Source of the DNA: Anodontia alba
Taxonomy: Eukaryota > Mollusca > Bivalvia > Lucinida > Lucinidae
Length of the DNA stretch: 64,000 nt
Assembly (NCBI GenBank): GCA_964016985.1
Contig: OZ024825.1
Location: forward strand, 30,557,893-30,621,892
Direction of reading: 5' to 3'
Positions 1 to 10,787 of this stretch are shown here, piece after piece (position 1 is the stretch's first letter; each line of letters begins with the position of its first letter). Position numbers and translations under genes: made by a program. The notes under the pieces were generated by a model that was given only the letters and a program-made list of their open reading frames with translations, was not told the DNA's origin and searched no databases.

Positions 1-903
1 CCTGCGCAACTGCATAGTCTAATCAAAGTCTTCATTGTCTGCAGGAAGAAACTTTGCATACCCGGCTATCCAAAATATGCCCAGTCAACGGAAGATTCTG
101 ATCAGACTGCATTGATGCACAGGCTGATCTGAAAGTTTAATAGGCGCACATGTCCGAAGGTACAGTTTCTGAATTTGCTCTCAATTGTTCTTATTTCTCA
201 AAAAAAAAAAAAAAATGTCAGTGAGATAAATAAAACGGTTATGCACAGATTGCTTTTATGTAAAATAATCATCGGCCACTCTAACATATTCCGCAGTTAC
301 ATGACCCAAACCGAGCAGCGGCTGACGGTCTGGCTTGCAGTTCGGGCGACTGTCGGGCGACAATCGACCGAATTTGTGCCTGATTTTGACTTTTTTCTTC
401 GTCAGATTATCAGTTTTTTGATGACTGGCCAGTTATAATTTTTCATTGGTTGGCCAATGGTGTTGGGAAGTTGGTGATCAATACAGCGTCGGCCAACTGT
501 CTGCCTATCGTCGAGCGACATTCATCCGAGAGTTGCCTGGCTTAACAGGATTCTTGGGCATCTAATATTAGCCGACAGATGGCCAAATATCAGACAGTTA
601 CCAAGCGACATTTTTTTTCAACATAATCATCACGCTCTTTACACGTGCTGCGTTGTGAATGTGCATCCGAACATCATTATTACTGTCCAGGGCATCGAAG
701 AGTAAATAACAAAATGTGTTAGCAGCGACGATACGTGATACAATTATATCCTTAACACATTTTTTCTTCACACGATTTTTGCACTATTATTAAAGACAAA
801 GTCTATACTTCTCAACTGTATTAAGCTTTTAACCTTTGACCGACACTGGGCTAATGCTGCAGACGATAAACTAATGTTGTTATTGAACTTAACATTTAAT
901 GCA
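1..903. other. Intergenic stretch, no gene recognised
   Basis: No convincing coding region is seen. Positions 1-150 resemble 17583-17735 (shared phrases such as GTCTTCATTGTCTGCA and GAAACTTTGCATACCC) and are probably a fragment of the same foldback repeat. The rest is low-information AT-rich sequence with a short A-tract near 200 and a T-tract near 610. It ends at the TA target site of the mariner element. Confidence 0.5.
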
Positions 904-905
904 TA

Positions 906-1177
906 CGAGGGATGTTCGAAATGAATTGTTTATTTCTATCTGGAGACTTCAAATTTCAAGTTAGCCCAAAAGTACTCATTTCATGCCCTCGAAGTACTCC
1001 CCGTGGCTAGAAATGCAAAGTTTCAGCCGATGTATCCACTTCTTGAAGGCGTCACGGTACGCTGATTTCGGCACAGTAATAAGGTACTGATGAATGGCAG
1101 ATGCAAGTGCCTGTCGGGACTGGTATTTCCGCCCAGCAAGGAATGCTTTCAATTTCGGAAACAAAAAGAAATCACAT

Positions 1178-1208
<31 letters not shown>

Positions 1209-2214
1209 CTGGAGGTGAGGCAAAACAGTTACTTTTTCTTTCTTCAAAAACGCCGTAACTATTGCGGAGGTATGAGCTGGGGCATTGTCATGTAGAAGAC
1301 GGACATGTTTAAAACCTGTGGCAGGGCGTCGTTTCTGATAATACTTTTCCAGTTTCTTCAGTACTACGTCTTTGTAGTATTTTCCGGTGATGCTTTTGCC
1401 CTTTTTCACTGGCACTTTTATTGCGACTCCTTCACCAGAGAAGAAGATTGCATATAAAACCTTCTTTGTACTCAAAGAACGTTTGGCAATTATTGGGCGT
1501 TTGCTGTGTTTAGTGTCCCAGATCTTATTGCTAACCTTTCTGACGGGCTCAAAATAATGGACCCAGGTTTCATCACCTGTGACGACATTGGCAAACTGCT
1601 TTTTGTCATATTTTGGAAACATTTGAAGCAGCTTTTTGGCCACTTTAATCCGTTGCCTCTTTTGCTTGTCAGTCAACAGATGTGGCACCCATCTAGCAGA
1701 AATCTTTCTGACTTTCAAATGCTTCTTCAAAATAAGGTGAACCGTTGATAGTGATATGCCTACCTTTCGTGCAATATCGCGAATTATAAATCTGGCATCT
1801 CCTTCAATGATTTCTTTTATTTTGGAAACGATTTCTTTACGAGATGCAGATTTTGGCCTACCTGATTTCGTTGCATTTTTGATGGACTCTACACCAGACT
1901 CAAATTTCTTTTTCCACCGCCGAACTGTGTCATAAGACACACAAGAAGGTCCAAAAGCAGAAGAAATTTCAGTCATCAGCTTCTTCAAAGAACAACCAAG
2001 TTTCTTTGATGTAAGCCCGTATTTCATCTTTTTTGTCGACGCTTCTACCAACCATTTTTACTGCAGTGGTCAATGACTGCGTGTATTCAAATGGCAAATT
2101 TTATGTCTTACACTTAGTCTATACAGCCCTATACAGGTATGTATTGGTTTTTATCGTGCCCCACGTGGATATCGAGCTAGAGGACAATAAGCAATTCATT
2201 TCGAACATCCCTCG
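906..2214 (-). mobile_element. Mariner DNA transposon, nearly complete
   Basis: The element is bounded by perfect 23-bp terminal inverted repeats, starting CGAGGGATGTTCGAAATGAA at the left and mirrored at the right (2192-2214). TA dinucleotides flank both ends (904-905 and 2215-2216), the target duplication expected of Tc1/mariner elements. The 1309-bp length fits a full-size mariner with one transposase gene, read on the minus strand. Perfect terminal repeats and a long open frame point to a young insertion. It sits at the edge of a short TA run that leads into a pogo-like MITE. Confidence 0.93.
976..2051 (-). pseudogene. Mariner transposase, interrupted by a poly-C tract
   Basis: This is a cut-and-paste DDD transposase. 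The first 280 or so residues are open from the start at 2051, with an N-terminal helix-turn-helix region, the mariner signature WVPHLLTDKQ, the first catalytic Asp in GDETW and the second in HDNAPAH. A run of about 30 G on the plus strand (1179-1208) then reads as poly-proline where the YSPDLAP signature should be, and shifts the frame. Past the tract, in another frame, the protein resumes with PCDFFLFPKLKAF, carrying the third Asp, and runs to the stop at 976. The only visible lesion is therefore this homopolymer. It could be a real expansion or an assembly error. Confidence 0.9.
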
Positions 2215-2227
2215 TATATATATATAT

Positions 2228-2535
2228 AGTCGACTCTCGTTATCTCGAATTCTAAGGGACTCTCTGAAATACTTAGAGATAACCGTACAGCAACATATCA
2301 GTTTTGCAGAATTGGGGAAAAACTAATTCGATTAACCACATTTAACAATATATATGTAATTAGATTCTTGAAGAAAGAGATATATTGAAAATACTGTGCA
2401 AAAGAGGAGCAATTTCTCCTCTTTTCCACAATAGTTTTACCTGTTGTTAGATTTTCATGTTTAGGCAGGGACCAGATTTTCACTTCGAGATAAGCGGTTA
2501 TTCGAGATAAGCGAGGTCGAGGTAGCGAGAGTCAA

Positions 2536-2538
<3 letters not shown>
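2228..2538. mobile_element. Pogo/Tigger-like foldback MITE, copy 1
   Basis: Terminal inverted repeats of the form (C)AGTCGACTCTCGTTATCTCG are flanked by TA runs, and a central palindrome reads AGGAGCAATTTCTCCTCTTT. Four more copies occur at 28408, 40794, 44327 and 62285. TA targets and repeated TTATCTCGA motifs near the ends suggest mobilisation by a pogo-type transposase; that assignment is inference from the termini, as no transposase is present. Confidence 0.75.

Positions 2539-2604
<66 letters not shown>
2539..2604. repeat. (TA)n microsatellite
   Basis: About 33 uninterrupted TA units start directly at the right end of the pogo-like MITE and end where the Penelope-like element begins. 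It may have grown from the TA target duplication. Confidence 0.95.
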
Positions 2605-2607
<3 letters not shown>

Positions 2608-2627
2608 GACAAAGACGAGAGGAAACT

Positions 2628-4258
2628 AGCAAAACTGCAAACGACACCCCTGTCGTCAACCTCTCAAGCGTAGACCTTACTGAATCGGAAAATCGTCTCT
2701 TATCCAAAGGTCTAGGTTTCTGCCCCCGCCCAAAAAGTTATGACAGAGGAAATCTGTTACATGACACTAAGGTTTTCAGTAGACGCATGCGTCTCAAATC
2801 GCACTTCAATGATCGTGATGACACTAACCGCTCGTCGGAGAAATATCCAAGTTTCGTACCTAAAAGCGATTGGCAACCCCCAAAACAAGGTCCTGATCTG
2901 GAAACGTTTATTAGCAGTGTGGAGTCTGACATAGCGTCACACAAGCTCTCGAAGTCCAAACATGACAACCTCATAAAATCCGAACGCAGTGCTCCGTTGA
3001 TCTTAAAAATAGACAAGAGATCATCATAAAACCTGCTGACAAGGGTTCTGCGGTTGTTGTCATGGATAGAGATCATTACATCTCAGAGGCTGAGAGACAA
3101 CTAGGAGACTCCACCTACTATAGACTTCTAGATCATGACCCCATACCCGAGTTCGCCAAAGAAGTGTCTGATGCGATCAATGAAATGCACGATGAAGGCC
3201 ATATAAGCGAGAAGAACAGAAATTACCTGCTTGTTGACCAGCCTAAAGCAGGCAGATTCTATCTCCTCCCCAAAATACACAAAGCCGGCAACCCGGGCCG
3301 CCCCATAGTTTCTGCCAATGGCCATCCCACGGAAAAGATATCAGAGTTTGTTGATTTGCATTTTCAACCTCGTGTTCAAATCTGCCGTCCTACTTAAAGG
3401 ACACAACAGATTTCTTGAGGAAGCAAGATGCCCAGGCCCCAATTCCACCCGACACCCTCCTTGTTTCCCTCTATACCAGTATTCCCCATCCAGTCATGCG
3501 AGGAAGTTTGGGAGGAAAGATAAGTCAAGGATCCACCTACACAGACTCTGGTCAAATGTCTGACCCTCATACTCAAATGCAATAACTTTGAGTTCAACGG
3601 GAAACATTATCTCCAGGTCCAAGGCGCTGCTATGGGTACCAAAATGGCACCTGCATACGCCAACATTTTCATGAGTCGTCTCGAGGGACAGCTGTTGAAG
3701 TCAGTGGCCCTGAGACCATTTTCATGGCTAAGGTTCATTGACGATATTGGCATGAAGTGGTCGCACGGCCGCGAGACTTTGACAGCTTTCCTCGACAAGG
3801 CCAACAACTTCCATCCGAGCATAAAGTTCACGGATGAAATTTCAACCGAAAAGCACGTGTTCCTGGACACCAAATCAAGTCTTGTGGGCGATACAATATC
3901 TGTTGATCTGTATACAAAACCAACAGATACACACCAGTATCTCCTACCCACAAGTTGCCATCCGAAACACTGCTGCAAAAATGTTCCTTACAGCCTTGCA
4001 CTTCGCCTCAGACGTATCTGCTCCGATTCGGACACCTTTGAATCAAAAGCCAGAGAACTGACTGACTACCTCTGCAAACGGGGTAATCAGAAACAGGAAA
4101 TTTCACTTGCCATTGAGAGAGCACGGCAACAAAAGAGAGAAGACCTATACTTTCTTATAGGCCTAAATCCGAGTGAACGTCCTCCCCTTCGTGTTGACAT
4201 ATCACACAGACTTGCCAAAAGTGAGGGATATAGTCAACAAACACTGGCCCATCATTGA
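2628..4258 (+). pseudogene. Penelope-like reverse transcriptase, frameshifted
   Basis: The N-terminal piece has the PLE hallmark LSKGLGFCPRPKSY (near 2700). Further on are FYLLPKIHKAGNPGRPIVS (near 3260), a motif A region reading LLVSLYTSIPHP (near 3460), motif B GAAMGTKMAPAYANIFM (near 3625) and motif C RFIDDI (near 3735). Motif A of related elements normally carries an Asp just before SLYT; here that stretch looks deleted, so the polymerase would be dead even without the frameshifts near 3027, 3390 and 3600. The C-terminal part (3632-4258) is one clean open frame of 208 residues. Confidence 0.85.
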
Positions 4259-4497
4259 GTCCTCTAGCACTTTGAGCGAGATCTTTACAGAAAGACCGAC
4301 CATGATCTACAGAAGACCCAAGTCTGCGGGATCTTCTTGTACGTGCCAAGCTCAAACCAGACATGCGTGATGATGAACCACTTGGGGAGACACGACCATG
4401 CGGCAAAGCAAGATGCAAAACCTGCAAAATGATAATCCCCACGCAGATCGCAAAGTCAGCGTCTGGGGCAACAATCAAGCTTAGGTGCAACACCAGT

Positions 4498-4826
4498 TGT
4501 AAGACGACCAATGTTGTCTACCTATAACATCCACCAAGTGTGGAAAACAATATGTCGGTGAAACCGGTGATCATGTGAACCAACGGATGAACGGCCACCG
4601 AGATGATTGGAAACACAAGCGGTTCGAGAGATCTCCTGTCGCAGAACACTTCTGTTCACCAGAACATGATTTCCTCAACCACGCCACGCTTTGTTGCTTA
4701 GACCATAACCCGGAGTGGACAGATCGAACCAGAAAAGCAAGAGAAAGATATTGGATCCGACGTCTGAACACTCTACGGCCATATGGGATCAACAAGGTCA
4801 CCAGTAGAGGGAATCATCGTTCCTAA
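4498..4826 (+). pseudogene. Penelope-like GIY-YIG endonuclease domain, broken
   Basis: The fragment CKTTNVVYL is followed by a stop, then in a shifted frame TKCGKQYVGETGDHVNQRMN. These supply the paired tyrosine motifs and downstream Arg/His region of a GIY-YIG nuclease. The domain ends at a stop near 4826 after RERYWIRRLNTLRPYGINK. In PLEs this domain cuts the target DNA. A stop and a frame change separate the two halves of the motif. Confidence 0.82.
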
Positions 4827-4848
4827 GTCAGGGCATGCGAATGCTTAT

Positions 4849-4955
4849 CCCAGCTAGCATTCTACGTAAATCTACATCGGGCCGTCATCGGCCCGTCAGC
4901 TACCCTGACGGGCCGATGACGGCCCGATATAGATTTACGTAGAATGCTGACTGGG
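4849..4955. mobile_element. 107-bp near-perfect hairpin MITE, copy 1
   Basis: The sequence runs from CCCAGCTAGCATTCTACGTA to its near-exact reverse complement ending GCTGACTGGG, with centre CAGCTACCCTGACGGGCCGA. Almost every base pairs, so an RNA copy would fold into one long stem. Other copies: 42444-42550 and 60002-60108 (both 107 bp) and a shortened one at 8274-8362. Confidence 0.85.
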
Positions 4956-5371
4956 GTTGAACGTTTTGTTCATGTGACTATACGTAAGTTGGGCCCATTT
5001 GCCTTACGTATTGGTGAAAAACACTCAGTTTGGTGTATATCCTTTTCGGTGTAAGGTTATGTGCATTGTATACATTGCATATATGAGCACAGTGGTGTTG
5101 ATAGTAAAGATAAGCTTTATACGTTTTGAAGATAAGCTTTATACATTTTGCACGTTGTGTTTACGCGTATTGTTTACATTTCACATATATCTAAACACGA
5201 TTAGTTATCCAGTCGCAGCGGGCCAGATAACATGGGCCCGAAAAGAACATAATGTTTTATTCGTAAATTTTACATTTCTATGTCATTTTTTAAAATAGAA
5301 AACCTCTGAAGAATGCGAAAGCCGAAAGGCCTCAGGTAAACAAACCATTTGCACTGTTAATGATTAACTCT

Positions 5372-5449
<78 letters not shown>

Positions 5450-6413
5450 CTATTAAATGTTAAGTTCAATTTTCTGGGAAAAATAAGAAAAAAAATATCA
5501 TCGAATATTTCAAAATATCATCCGCTGAATGATAAAGGTACCCAGCATACCAAACGTTGAAATACATTCTGTCCTTCTCAAATACGATTTTAACCCAGTG
5601 AAGACTTGAGACCCCTAAATGGGTAACTGGCAAATAGTGGAGTGCCATGGAACGCGGCGTCTGATCAGGGTCTCCATCCAAATAGTTCAACCATTTGTCT
5701 TTAGGAATGTCTACATCATATAGCCTGACATACCTAAAATCGAAAATGGATTTTCAGTTATAGTGTGGAAGTTTATAAATTTATAAAGTTAAAACCAGGC
5801 TCGCCGAAAATATGATAATCGCCATAACGCTCAAACCTTTTGAAATATTTTAGTAATATTTGATTTATTGATAGACACTGAAAAGACCTAACCGATGAAA
5901 TTGTCAAATGCCAGATTTCTTTATAAATTGCCTCGAGTGAAAATATGTAACTGCTCGGAGTAGTTAGATAATACTGAAAATACTGTTACGACTTGCATTC
6001 AATTAAATTAATACAACGATTAAATTTATATTCAGTTCTGTCTTATTCTTCATCTTCAGTGACCTATCACCGATGGTGGATAAAATCATGTCGATGCATT
6101 TTTGCAGGCCTTAACCTAAGCTGATTTCTGACAATAAAACCTTGTACTTAAAAATCGATTTGATCCTAAATAAATAATTTGGATAAGGGCAGCTCGCAAT
6201 ATTTACACCTGTGCATTCAGCAGAAATATTGGATTTCAATCGTTAAATCAGGGTATGGCACGGAATGACAAAGAGGGCAAAACTTCAGGTATTTTATCTT
6301 TACAGTTATAGTAGAGCGTTTTTGGAATTTCTAAAATATTAGTTTGAGAAATGTCCACCGTGTGTTAATTGCGTTTCATTCGCTGTAACGCAAACTTAAC
6401 CTTCACCACTCTC
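4956..6413. other. Intergenic stretch with a (TA)n run, no gene recognised
   Basis: A TA microsatellite of about 36 units lies at 5375-5447. The remainder is AT-rich and shows no recognisable protein, RNA or repeat family. Confidence 0.5.
5375..5447. repeat. (TA)n microsatellite
   Basis: About 36 uninterrupted TA units. Unlike the other long TA tracts here, I see no MITE terminus at its edge. Confidence 0.95.
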
Positions 6414-6691
6414 CATTACGAGAACATACCTATTCAAATATACTGAAAATTTTACAACCAAAAAAATGAAAATTTTCAGATAAAATATTCTGATATTTTT
6501 CATATTTCTGCTAAAAACATAGATTGTGGGTACTCGTTAGAACCGCCTCGCCGAGGCGGTTCTAACAAGTACCCACAATGTATGTTTTTAGAAGAAATTT
6601 AAAAAATAATGTACACCCCTGCAAACCCCAGTTTTACTATATTAAAGTGGGGTTTAAGGGGTCAAAATTATATACGCATGTTTTCGTGATG
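6414..6691. mobile_element. MITE family A, copy 1
   Basis: Family A is about 275 bp. It begins CATTACGAAAACACGCCTAT and ends with the reverse complement (ATAGGCATGTTTTCGTGATG). A long central hairpin is built on GTGGGTACTCGTTAGAACCG, and one arm has the paired segment AACCCCAGTTTTACTATA / TATAAAAGTGGGGTTT. At least ten copies occur in this window. No coding capacity; superfamily not assigned. Confidence 0.88.
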
Positions 6692-6697
6692 TGGCTA

Positions 6698-6918
6698 ATT
6701 CAGCAGACGACAGATTGGTGATATTTTTAATTTTCTCAGATAATTGGATTTGACATTTGATGCAAATTGTCTTTAATTTTAATAAGAAAACAGGACTGAT
6801 ATTTCATGCAAATTGGGGTCAGGTTGCATTAATAAATGTCAAATCTTGTTTTCTGGGAAAAATAAGAAAAATATTTCAAATGTTGTCTGTTGAAAAATTT
6901 ACCCTGAGTGCTGAAACT
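6698..6918. repeat. Foldback repeat family F (TTCAGCAGACGACA), copy
   Basis: It opens with TTCAGCAGACGACAGATTGG and closes with an inverted copy ending GTTGTCTGTTGAA and TTTACCC. Internal arms carry TGACATTTCATGCAAAT and its complement. Related copies are at 23118, 26526, 44030, 55745, 57035 and 57540. Confidence 0.65.
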
Positions 6919-7492
6919 TTCTTGATGCCGTGAATTGTGCTTAGTTTGGGCTGCGTCAGAAATGCAAGTTACTCGCGAGCGTTTTGCCCCAGTCCCCTGC
7001 TCCTATTGGCTCTCAGCATTCGATACAGGATCCAGGGCAAAACTTTCACTCTGAACGCAGTCCTGGTATCCTTTTTAGAGAAATTAAATTGTATTGTACA
7101 CTTTCAGGGGAGGCGGGGGGGGGGGGGGGGTGGGGGTGGGGAGGGCGGGCGGGCTCTAATTGTCAATTGCCATTCTCCAGACGCGACATGTTCAGACATC
7201 AGCGAAATATACACGAAGCTGAAAACAATAAACGTCAAAAAGATTGCCCCTGGAAAACAAGAACATATTACAGATTAGAAAATGGGAGTCTCGGTTTTAT
7301 TGAGACTCTTCAGAAGCAGTAATGAAGTTTTCAACACTGCTTACGCCCTCTAGTGTATACATGAGCAGAATTCCATTTTCAAAGATACCACAATGGGCCT
7401 AATGACCCCAAAGGAAATGAAATATAATCTGCACTATGGTGAAGGCACACATTGAGGCATTTGCTCAGACACTACTATTTCGGAGAACTCAA

Positions 7493-7905
7493 CGAAAATG
7501 ACATTCCATTATCCGTTTACAATGGCAATTTCTGGCCCCAGCGGAAGCGGTAAAACGAAAAGGACCCAAAAACTGTTTATTTCTTTGCTTATCGAACCGT
7601 CGCCAGAGTGAGAATGATATGATGTTTCGGACGATGGCATGCAGCCTCTGTACGAAGAGTTTCAGCTTAGATTTCGTTCGATCGAGTTTGTGCACTGTAT
7701 GCCCGACCACTTGAACGAACCTAGATATTTAGACGTCGTTAGAATGAACTGGCTGGTCTTTGACGATTTGATGATAGAAGCAAAATGTGACCAGCGAATT
7801 GCAGATCTTTTTACCAGGGGCAGTCAGAGGCTGGCGAAGAAGGTGGTGAACAATCGTTTGACAGTGATGCTACTTCAATCGATGATGGTGATGAATTATT
7901 TGTAA
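7493..7905 (+). pseudogene. A32-like packaging ATPase relic
   Basis: A Walker A motif, ISGPSGSGKT, is read near 7530-7560 and is followed by a stop (near 7606). In another frame a segment from 7639 carries the Walker B-like NWLVFDDLM, then continues to a stop at 7905 with sequence that no longer looks conserved. Spacing between the motifs fits the FtsK/HerA-type ATPases that package DNA in Polintons and related viruses. Stops and a probable deletion after GSQR make it inactive. Confidence 0.6.
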
Positions 7906-8273
7906 ATGGGAAAGCGAATGACACCTTTGATAGGACGTCTTGGTAAACATTTCAAAGAAGAGCTCACAGAGGAGGGTTTATGTCATGATAGAGGGAAATG
8001 AGGTTTAAGGAACCGCTGAGCAATCCAATGGGAAACAATTTAGATCGAAGAAAACATTCTCCTTAGATCAGGGATATTCTTTGAACCAGCAGCTAATGAA
8101 GTGTTGCGGCACTTGCGGAAAATGCTGGGAGGAGATTACGCTCCACTCTTTATGTATTTTACGCGCTACAAGACGATCCTACACAACGGCCAATACTCGA
8201 GTCTGCAAAAAAACAAAACAAAACAAAAACAACAACAACAATAGAAAAACAAAACAAAACAAAAAAAAAAAAA

Positions 8274-8362
8274 GCTAGCATTCTACATAAATCTATAGCC
8301 GGCCGTTATCGGCCCATCAGCTACCTTGCCCGCATATAGATTTATGTAGAATGATTACTGGG
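8274..8362. mobile_element. 107-bp hairpin MITE family, shortened copy 2
   Basis: GCTAGCATTCTACATAAATC is paired with GATTTATGTAGAATGATTAC around a shortened, partly decayed centre (GGCCGTTATCGGCCCATCAG). An A-rich tract (8205-8273) immediately precedes it. Confidence 0.75.
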
Positions 8363-8463
8363 ATGTTATCGAACGCACTAACAGCGACAATGGTACTGAC
8401 GAAGAGGATAATGATGAGACGTGACAGAAAATGCGTAGGCATGAGTGAAAATACTTTATAGTT

Positions 8464-8781
8464 GTGAAAGAAAAAATGGGCTCGATAGAAGTCTACGACC
8501 ATAAACAAAAGAAATGGATTGCCTCCTCTACTGAAGACACCGAGGTTTGGTACCAACATTTTAAAGACTCGAGAGACGGTTACGTGCAGCCCTATCATAT
8601 GGGTCGGTATTTCGGGAGAAGTGGCGCTATAATTAGACAGTTGGCCGAAACAAAACCTGCAGCAATAGGACAGACCGGTAGTGAACAATGTATCACCGAT
8701 AGCCCAGGCCATAGACATTGCTCGACCAGATTTAAAGTGCTTGAAAGCTCACTGTTCCTAAATTACATCGCGAAGAAATGA
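8464..8781 (+). pseudogene. Uncharacterised protein relic within the Polinton-like block
   Basis: The 105-residue open frame includes KKWIASSTEDTEVWYQHFKD and RDGYVQPYHMGRY. I associate this type of sequence with invertebrate Polinton-like elements, but its function is unknown to me. After about residue 60 the frame seems to shift. It could be a minor virion protein; that is a guess from position only. Confidence 0.4.
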
Positions 8782-8929
8782 AGAGACTAAAAGCCTGTAA
8801 TTTAGCCAAGCTCGAACGCAAGAAACGAACCGCTATCGACTAGAGCAAATTCAAGTACTAAAATTGAACAATATCGAACTAGAAAGATTACTTGAAGGAT
8901 ATCTCGTGCCTGTATGCGCTGCAGATTAG

Positions 8930-9166
8930 TTGAAAATACATAGAGGGAGCTTCGTTATTGCAAATGGCGGGCCTGGAAAACGTTCGGTCACGTTTTACTT
9001 CCTGCGGAGGGGACCGGATGAATTTTTCGATTCTTTGGGAAAACGTCCGGAAGACTACCATGTCAACTTGGACAAAATGTTGAGACGACCGCATTGTATA
9101 TATTACGTGATGGAACGGTTTTCGGGAAAAAGGATCGACATTGTTAGACCATTTAACGTTAAATGA
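8930..9166 (+). pseudogene. Adenain-like cysteine protease relic (N-terminal part)
   Basis: The 78-residue frame contains RSVTFYFLRRGPDEFFDSLG followed by KRPEDY. The FFDSLGKRPE motif is typical of the adenovirus-type maturation protease carried by Polintons, just after the catalytic His/Asp region. The expected downstream Gln...Cys-Gly catalytic segment is missing; the frame ends in a stop at 9166 followed by an A-rich tract. Truncated and inactive. Confidence 0.55.
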
Positions 9167-9427
9167 AAAAAAAAAAAAAAAAAGAAAGAAAAAGAAAAAA
9201 ATGGATGATGACTACTCTAAATTATTTTTATTGACATATGTGTTCTAAGTGGTATAATAAAAGAATAAGAACAAATGTTTTTTTTTTGTCGTTTATTTCC
9301 ATAAACTATTTTTATAAGGAAAGATTAAGTTCTTAATTGTCAGCGTGGTATAAGGCCGTGCCTAACTTCGAAGCATACTGTTTTAAAGTTTTCCATTGCA
9401 GCAAATTCGTATCAGTTCCTCATAAGT

Positions 9428-9706
9428 CATCACGAAATTCGTACAAGCCTATATAATTTTGACCCCTTTAAACCCCACTTTTATATAGTAAAACTGGGGT
9501 TTACAGGGGTATACATTATTTTTCTTATTTCTGCTCAAAAATAGATTGTGGGTACTCGTTAGAACCGCCTCGATGAGGCGGTTCTAACGAGTACCCACAA
9601 TCTATGTTTTGAGCAGAAATATGAAAAATATCAGTTTTTTTATCTGAAAATTTTCAGTTTTTGGAGGTGAAATTTTCTATATATTTGAATAGGCGTGTTT
9701 TCGTAA
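9428..9706. mobile_element. MITE family A, copy 2 (inverted)
   Basis: It runs CATCACGAAATTC...CCTATATAATTTTGACCCC to ATTTGAATAGGCGTGTTTTC. The central GTGGGTACTCGTTAGAACCG hairpin is intact. About 10 bp of extra sequence lies in the left terminal repeat. Confidence 0.85.
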
Positions 9707-9784
9707 CTTTATGAATTTTACTTACGTCCAGAAAAAATATGTCCAGCCTGTCTGCATACGGTAGCGTACAGGCTATCATTCATA

Positions 9785-10034
9785 TAGAATTGGCCGAGGT
9801 CGGCAACATACTTTCGCGGAGATTGATCGTGAAATATTTTCTACGGTCATTCTCTCCCTTCCGCTGATTCAAGAAGGGCAGTTGTCAGTTTCTGGCGAAA
9901 GAACGTGCACAATACTGGTTAACCGCTTAGAGGACTAAGCCTGCCCAGTAAACGTGTGGTTAGGTAAACTGACCGCGCTCGACATGACCCCATTGGGTTG
10001 ACTGGGCCATAAAACCTCAACACAAACAAACATA
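9785..10034 (+). mobile_element. SINE family 1, 5'-truncated copy
   Basis: It shares nearly its whole length with 62822-63114 (ATTCTCTCCCTTCCGCTGAT, CTTAGAGGACTAAGCCTGCC) and ends AAAACCTCAACACAAACAAA. The tRNA-like promoter head seen in the 62.8-kb copy is missing here, so it is 5'-truncated. Confidence 0.75.
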
Positions 10035-10468
10035 TAGAATTATCGGACGTACACGCCAGTAGTTTGGTTAGAATCAGGATTCACTCGTTCTTTGTTGATG
10101 GGTAAAGTCAGACGCCAAAATGAGAAACAAACAGCACATGCATCGGCGATGATAACAGTTCCGATCATAAACTGACGTCGAAGGTTTTGGCGTCTGGTGG
10201 AAAGATTTATCCGCAGGGAAGACATTTGCGTTAGCTGTCTCACTAATGTAGCTCGTGTCTTCGCCATAAATCCATTTGTATTTTACCGCTAGCTGACAGT
10301 TTGGTCAAAATAGACAAAACACCTCATTCAGCTATGTTTTTATTATACAGTCGTTATTCTTACAACGCACATTTATAATACAGAGAAATACAAAGCCTAT
10401 GTGGTTGTAGATTGTTCTTCAATATATCTTTCTAATATTTGGATTAAATGCTGTTGCATACACGTGTC

Positions 10469-10787
10469 CATTACGAAAACACGCCTATTCAAATATATTG
10501 AAACTTTCACCTCTAAAAACTTAAAGTTTTTCAGATAAAAATTCTTATATTTTTCACATTACTGTTCAAAACATAGATTGTTGTGGGTACTCGTTAGAAC
10601 CGCCTCGCCGAGGCAATTCTAACGAGTACCCACAATCTGTTTTCGCCGAGGCGGTTCTAACGAGTACCCACAATCTATGTTTTGAGCAGAAATATGAAAA
10701 ATAATGTATACCCCTGCAAACCCCAGTTTTACTATATAAAAGTGGGGTTTAAGGGGGTCAAAATTATATAGGTATGTTTTCGTGATG
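10469..10787. mobile_element. MITE family A, copy 3 with duplicated centre
   Basis: The ends are standard (CATTACGAAAACACGCCTAT to TTTTCGTGATG). The central hairpin arm with GAGGC(A/G)(A/G)TTCTAACGAGTACC occurs twice in tandem (10610-10640 and 10648-10675), adding about 45 bp. Confidence 0.85.

Larger units (their letters stand above)
2605..4826 (+). mobile_element. Penelope-like retroelement with GIY-YIG endonuclease, degenerate
   Basis: The order is a conserved N-terminal region, reverse transcriptase, then C-terminal GIY-YIG nuclease, the architecture of endonuclease-bearing Penelope-like elements (PLEs). Coding fragments lie in several frames on the plus strand, broken by frameshifts and stops. 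The left end abuts a TA microsatellite and the right end is followed 22 bp later by a 107-bp hairpin MITE. No terminal repeats could be resolved by eye. It is not an autonomous copy. Confidence 0.85.
7493..9166 (+). mobile_element. Degenerate Polinton/Maverick-like (adintovirus-like) block
   Basis: Three broken coding pieces follow one another on the plus strand: a packaging-type ATPase relic, an uncharacterised protein relic, and an adenovirus-type cysteine protease relic. ATPase plus protease is the core module of Polinton/Maverick elements. No polymerase, integrase or terminal repeats are visible, so only a fragment remains. A hairpin MITE (8274-8362) has inserted into it. The assignment rests on motif memory without a database search. 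The block is old and clearly non-functional. Confidence 0.55.

Noticed and set aside
1101..1295. Plus-strand ORF with poly-glycine
   Set aside because: It is the antisense of the mariner transposase across the G-tract; no independent support.
2217..2227. Short TA run considered as a longer target duplication of the first mariner
   Set aside because: Only the TA dinucleotide is shared with the left flank; the rest belongs to the neighbouring MITE site.
6937..7322. Overlapping plus-strand ORFs of 112-113 residues with glycine runs
   Set aside because: The frames are opened by a poly-G tract (7108-7135), differ in composition from real proteins and show no known domain.
10040..10267. Minus-strand 75-residue ORF with a hydrophobic stretch
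   Set aside because: Short, no recognised family, no splice context; chance ORF is likely.
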